A stretch of DNA of 64,000 nt from Megalobrama amblycephala. Taxonomy: Eukaryota > Chordata > Actinopteri > Cypriniformes > Xenocyprididae. This document shows positions 59,203-64,000 of this stretch, piece after piece (position 1 is the first letter of the stretch; each line of letters begins with the position of its first letter). Below the pieces are notes generated by a model that was not told the origin of the DNA, made no database searches, and saw only the letters and a program-made list of their open reading frames with translations. The stretch is taken from positions 901,623 through 965,622 of the forward strand of contig NC_063045.1 in assembly GCF_018812025.1 (NCBI RefSeq), read 5' to 3'. The translations under genes were made by a program, and so were the position numbers.

Positions 59203-60807
59203 ATACCCAGATAGCATGGTGACATAGCTACAATGTAAAGTTTTGATCCAAACCATCATTTTGGTTGAGATTGACATTTCAATGTTTAAAGTGTGTTGGA
59301 TCAGCACTGAATTTTTGATTAAAGTCGACACAACACATGGGTGGAGAGAGTGATATTGAATTAATAGTGATTTGTAGTTGAAGACCACAAGATTCTGCTG
59401 GTTTGTATCTCTGCAGGACACTAGTGGGTGTTTCCCAATCAGTGGGGCGTTTTCAAACCACAATGGGCGTTTACCTGATTTGCTCACTGGGGGCTTGGTT
59501 TGATTTTAAACGTCAGCAGATCACTGTGCTGTTCAGACTACATAACTTGCTGTGGAAGTCGGTGTGGTGTTCACACTACACTACATGAGCTAAATTTTGA
59601 ATTAAATTGAATTAAAATTGAAATAACATTATATTAAAAGTTTAAATCATTGTGGCTGACCTCCCAGAGTTAAGGCGACTGTTATTTTAGAACGTTTCCC
59701 TTTATTGTTAGCATTGACGACACTTCATGGTTGTCACATGACAAACCGCGGCCAGCCACACTGTATGACAGATGTATCGCTTTTCTCACCATGTCATCGA
59801 CTATCTGATATACCGATTCTCAAATATGTGCAAGTGAGTGTTTTGTTATTTAAAAACCTATACAATGACCTTGATCTTAATATATAACGTGAAGTCATCC
59901 ATTTGTCCCGAAATACATGTGGCCGGTGAACTGGGATAGAGTGAGTGAGCTTTATAGTTACTTACACAATGTGTATCTGATATGATTAAACTTTGGCAGA
60001 TTATATTTGAATGGATTGTTATTGCTGCTTCCCTAGACATCAGTATATATTTAATTGGCTGTTGAGTTGCGACACGTGACACCACAGGATGAGTCTTTAA
60101 ATTTAATTTAATCTCTTTGTCATTGATTGTGTTAAACTGTCAAATAAAATAAACTGACTCAGCTGCTGGAAAGGTGTCATTTATGTTTTAAAGGGTTTTC
60201 CCAAAACTTTGAAATGGTCAGAAATTTGTTGACGTACCATTGAAGTACAACAAATATTTATGTTGTTCAGAACATTATTTTATGTTGACATTTCAGTTGT
60301 TTTCAACGTTTCAACAAAAGTGATTTAGAATCAACATCACATTAACATTGATCAAACAATATTACTAATTATTTTTGGTAATTTCAATATTGATTCAACA
60401 GCAGTGATGTAGAATCAACACCACAGTATAACACTGATGCACTGATTTTACCATTGATTATTTTTGTAAATTTCAGTGTTGCTTCAACATCATTGATGTA
60501 GAATCAATCATAGTGTAATGCTGATCCAATAGCACCATTGTTTCAACATTAAATGTATAAATCAAACATGATATTGAACTAACATCACCTCAAAATGTTG
60601 ATTCAATAACATTACCATTGATTTAAAGTTGAAATCTCAACATTGCATTAACTTACATTACATTAACTTACACTCTACATTAACATTAACTGAGGGTGCA
60701 AGAGTGATACTGAAGCAACGTGACTTTGTACGGTTAATTCAATGCAATAAGCGTTGAGAAATCAACACTGATTCAACATCGTTTTAATGATTACATGCTA
60801 TCTGGGT
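59203..60807. mobile_element. 1.6-kb element with ACCCAGATAGCA ends and internal repeats
   Basis: The left ACCCAGATAGCATG and right CATGCTATCTGGGT are inverted, with TA outside both. 60290-60680 consists of diverged repeats of GATGTAGAATCAACA / TTGATTCAACA motifs. No transposase. Family unassigned. Confidence 0.65.
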
Positions 60808-61529
60808 AATTTGCCTTTCTGTCAATGTCTCAGTACTCCTTGCAGAAATACCTTGTTTTTATTTATTTATTTATTTTTTCCAAACGTTTTAGAAGTTATT
60901 CAACCAAAACAGATTAGTAAAAAGAGTAAATAATAGTTCAAGTCATTAGTGCTGCTGGATACTCAATTTCGTAATTTTTCTCTGTCATTTCCTGTCTCTA
61001 CCACACTTTCCCCCAGTTTTACAGACAAGATTTAAGCTAGTCTCAGACTAAAATGCATGTTTGAGCTGTTTTGACTGAAAGCAACTTGTAATGACATATC
61101 TTAAAATAAGTCAGTGCCATTGTTTTGTCTCAAACAGAACCCCAGACATGACACGCAGGAAAAAAATAGTAGGCTAAATCGTGAGCATGATTTATTATTT
61201 CATTCCCTCGATTTAAATAGTAAATATTAAATAGGAAATAGTGCACACGAATAATTAAATCGAGGGATCAAATTAGTAAATCGTGCGGACAATTTAATTT
61301 TTTTTCTTGCATGTCATGTGCGGGGCTCCGTAGTCTCAAGATGCACACCAGTAATGTTTTTATGGTGTATGTTTAAAAAAGTTACTTAAAAACCCTAATT
61401 GAACTAATTGACTTAGTCTTAGCCCTGTCTGTGAAACCGGGCCTTTAAATATTAAAGGACAAAAAAAGTAGTTCATGAGCATATACTTTTTTTTTCAGGT
61501 ATTAACCTGAAAAAAAAACTTTGACAAAC
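60808..61529. other. Intron DNA with a palindromic MITE
   Basis: 61143-61330 is a partly palindromic element (GACATGACACGCAGGAAAAA against TTTTTCTTGCATGTCATGTG) with TAAATCG/CGATTTA motifs inside. Nothing else was recognised. Confidence 0.55.
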
Positions 61530-62183
61530 CTCCTCCATCACTTCCTGTTTTTGTGCTCTGAAGGAATTTTCCACCCCCTTTGTGATCATAATTCTCTAGA
61601 TCCTCATCCACTGATGTTCCAACACCTCCATCCTCATACATGTTACAGATGAGAAATTCTTCATGTTCTTCCTTGAGTATCTTATCTGAACATTTCAACA
61701 TCTCAGAGCGCCATCCTGGGTTTCTTGAATCAAACTGAAGATGTCTTCCTCCACACTCCTTTATTAAGTTATGAATAGTATTATCAAATATCTTATTAGT
61801 AAATTTGGCTCTGAGTGGCTCTTCATCAGTAGTCAGCACTATAGTGTGTTTAATGGCCTTCTCACTGAAGAGTTTCAGCACATATTTCACTCTTCTCATG
61901 TCCTCATCTCTGAAGTCATTATACTGCAGTACGAGTAAGATCACATGAGGTCCTGGAGCAGACTGAGACACACACTCTCTCACTCCCTGTATTATCTCAT
62001 GCTCTGAGAGATGTGTCTGGAGCAGGTGAGGAGTGTTGATGATTGTGATGTTTCTTTCAATGTGCTGCTGTGAATAATATGAAGGAGCTTCACTGTGAAA
62101 TGCTGCTGAACCCTGGATGAACTTTTCCACTTTGATATTTTCTGAGAGATTCTTTCCTAGCAGAACAATCTTCAGATCACTCA
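61530..62183 (-). CDS. GIMAP/AIG1-like domain exon (domain 1)
   Basis: It begins after a CTTTTTCAG acceptor (62186-62184) with two leftover bases. A GAG|GTTTGT donor at 61530 gives a 654-base exon, phase 1-1 like its neighbours. The sequence SDLKIVLLGKNLSENIKVEKF lacks the GKS/T of the P-loop, INTPHLLQTHLSEHEI replaces DTPGL, and SAPGPHVILLVLQYNDFRDED is the AIG1 box. It is therefore an AIG1-fold domain unlikely to hydrolyse GTP. A Gly/Asp-rich tail (EDGGVGTSVDEDLENYDHKG) follows. The in-frame ATG at 62218-62220 lies across the acceptor and would read intron. If transcription started there, it would give a short hydrophobic leader (MKTLCVCLCSF). I favour the splice acceptor. The donor choice is less certain than the acceptor. 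Confidence 0.75.
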
Positions 62184-62744
62184 CTGAAAAAGAGCACAAA
62201 CAGACACACAGGGTTTTCATGTTTAACAGGGTCTTTCCACTGACTTACTGATTTTTACTGTATACACTGTATATCATATCCTCTAACCAAAAACCTGCCC
62301 TTAAACCCACACACAAAACTTTCTGCACTTTTACATTTTCCAAAAATGTGGACATTGTATTCTTATTTGTTTTATTAAGTGTTTACATTTTTTACCTCAC
62401 ATGCTTTTCTTTTGAAGTCTGGAAAAGGAAGTGCAGCGGCACCCTGTGTGTACATTGGCGCACTTTTTACGTGAAGCGTCATTCTAATTTAACGTTACCA
62501 GAGAAAGGATAAACCCTTGGGTACTCACTGTACAAATATTTGTTTAAAAAGGTTTCTTTCTACATCTTAGCTCCTGTTTGTTTGTTTGTTTGTTTTTATT
62601 CAGCTCTTACGGTGTTTTTGGAAATTAAATTCTTTATAAACATCAGTTCCTGAGAGTAAATTGCATCTGTTCAGCCAGGAATACTACAAGTTGTGTGCGG
62701 TCCACATAAGCTTCAAATGCTCTGCATACCCAAGCTATTCGTGG
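62184..62744. other. Upstream intron or flank of the GIMAP exons
   Basis: No upstream coding exon was found. A (TTTG)n run lies at 62576-62595. Confidence 0.4.
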
Positions 62745-63412
62745 ACTCTGCAATTAGCCCACACCGGAGGGGAAAACAATCCAACCATCTCCATTGACTT
62801 TGTATAGCGTGAGGCTGCCTCCTTTTCATTTCAGGCTTATAACAAAAAACAGAACAATGTCTAAAAGCTGCTGTGTGACAAGGTGTACAGCTAACAAGCT
62901 AAAAAACCCAGAACTAAATTTTTATAAACTGTTGACCCCAAGAAACGAATGTTTAAGGACACAAAAGTGGATACAGGCAGTGAGACAGAGCGCACTATGG
63001 TCATATTACTATAAGAAATACACTGGAGGGAAACGTAATCGGCAACAGGTTATGCTAAACAAACAAAGAAAAAAAAACATTCATTATTTTTAATCATGTC
63101 AAAGAATTATTTTACCTGTCGCCGATTACGTTTCCCTCCAGTGTATTTCTTATAGTAATATGACCATAGTGCGCTCTGTCTCACTGCCTGTATCCACTTT
63201 TGTGTTCTTAAACATTCGTTTTTTGGGGTCAACAGTTTATAAAAATTTAGTTCTGGGTTTTTTAGCTTGTTAGCTGTACACCTTGTCACACAGCAGCTTT
63301 TAGACATTGTTCTGTTTTTTGTTATAAGCCAAAAATGACAAGGAGGCAGCCTCACGCAATACAAAGTCAATGGAGACGGTTGGATTGTTTTCCCCCCTGG
63401 TGGGCATGGTTT
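62745..63412. mobile_element. Half-THAP foldback element, intact copy
   Basis: Two inverted arms of about 310 bases meet near 63100. The outer ends GGGGAAAACAATCCAACC and their inverse GGTTGGATTGTTTTCCCC bound it. Each arm encodes the same peptide: 62794-63093 on the plus strand and 63107-63370 on the minus. Its in-frame MSKSCCVTRCTANKLKNPEL and FYKLLTPRNECLRTQKWIQA is the N-terminal half of a THAP-type C2CH zinc finger. The second Cys and His are not reached before the sequence turns into the inverted arm. It is derived from a THAP-containing transposase gene, non-autonomous. Confidence 0.8.
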
Positions 63413-64000
63413 TCAAATTATGATAAGTGTTGCTCTGTTTCTATGATCCTTTGCACAGGGAAGTTGTTTGATGTCACAGAATGGGTACAGGAGGCTCGGA
63501 GTTCGATTTTAACTATAAATGTATGTATAATATTTTTCTGTACTACTGTAATATTTATATGAGTTAGATTTGGCACATTATTATGGTCAAAACGACATTG
63601 TACTTCAACAAAAATACTTTACAGCTCCCTTTATCAGTCCATTCAAATGTTTAAAATACATAGACACAATATAGCCTACATGCGATAAACCAAAAATAAA
63701 TAAACTAACGTTAAACAGCTTGCACAATCTACTCCTCCTCGACTGTCTGGTTAAGATGACACTGAAGTGCGTTCCAAAAGAAGAGTTTTTTTGACCCCTA
63801 CATCCTTCATCCCTTCAAAACTCTCACTCCGGAGGGTAAACACTTTGAAGGGATTAGGGCATAGGGATGAGCCCTTCCCAATGGAACGCAGGGTCTCTTT
63901 CAGTCTGGTTGAAGGGTTTTTGTTATAACAGCTGATATGCCAACTTTAGCACATTTGACAGCTAAACTTTCGTTCCGTGTTTCCCAATGACCCTGTACCG
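63413..64000. other. Non-coding right edge
   Basis: 63770-63891 has GCGTTCCAAAAG near its left and ATGGAACGCAGG near its right, with CTTCATCCCTTCAAA and TTTGAAGGGATTAGGG inside, a probable small inverted-repeat element. No exon was recognised. Confidence 0.45.

Noticed and set aside
62184..62220. ATG at 62218-62220 as the true start of GIMAP domain 1 with a signal-like leader
   Set aside because: A good polypyrimidine tract and CAG acceptor fall exactly where sibling exons begin. The leader codons are the acceptor tract read as protein.

Overview
The window is vertebrate nuclear DNA, almost certainly from a cypriniform teleost (zebrafish/carp group). The grounds are spliced genes with GT/AG introns, two recognisable animal gene families (photoreceptor GCAP and GIMAP/AIG1 GTPases), and a dense mix of fish transposons: Tc1-like, hAT, L2/CR1 LINEs, Ty3/Gypsy, DIRS and many palindromic MITEs. 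It is not prokaryotic, so operons, ribosome binding sites and CRISPR do not apply. Most open frames in the window are transposon-derived or chance.

Layout. 1-9.0 kb: no confident host gene; an old LINE fragment, and an element-within-element with two copies of a 1-kb AT-rich repeat. 9.06-12.68 kb (minus): a complete four-exon guanylate cyclase activating protein gene whose first intron holds a 2-kb G-rich minisatellite. 14-20.4 kb: MITEs, then a nest in which a half-THAP foldback element is split by a hAT element, itself split by a small LTR element carrying two coding minisatellites. 21.27-23.11 kb (minus): a GIMAP GTPase plus coiled-coil exon ending in a possible CaaX box. 23.2-26.4 kb: a foldback element and a dead Tc1 copy. 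27.75-38.27 kb: one Gypsy element (perfect 5-bp GTACA target duplication) split by a 2.1-kb probable solo LTR and by a near full-length L2/CR1 LINE. 40.04-48.55 kb: one DIRS tyrosine-recombinase retroelement split by a second, 5'-truncated copy of the same LINE. 48.9-62.2 kb (minus): four more GIMAP domain exons. 62.7-63.4 kb: a second half-THAP foldback.

The GIMAP exons are the main biological interest. All five (62.2, 56.5, 55.4, 50.2 and 23.1 kb, read right to left) start after an AG with two leftover bases. The four upstream ones can end at a GT donor leaving one base, so each is a symmetric phase 1-1 exon. They can be joined in frame into a GIMAP8-like chain of five AIG1 domains. The three upstream domains have lost the GTP-binding P-loop, the last two keep it, and the last two carry long charged coiled coils. 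Whether this is one gene or two or more neighbours cannot be settled from sequence alone, because a 25-kb stretch of nested transposons separates exons 4 and 5. The first coding exon is not visible in the window.
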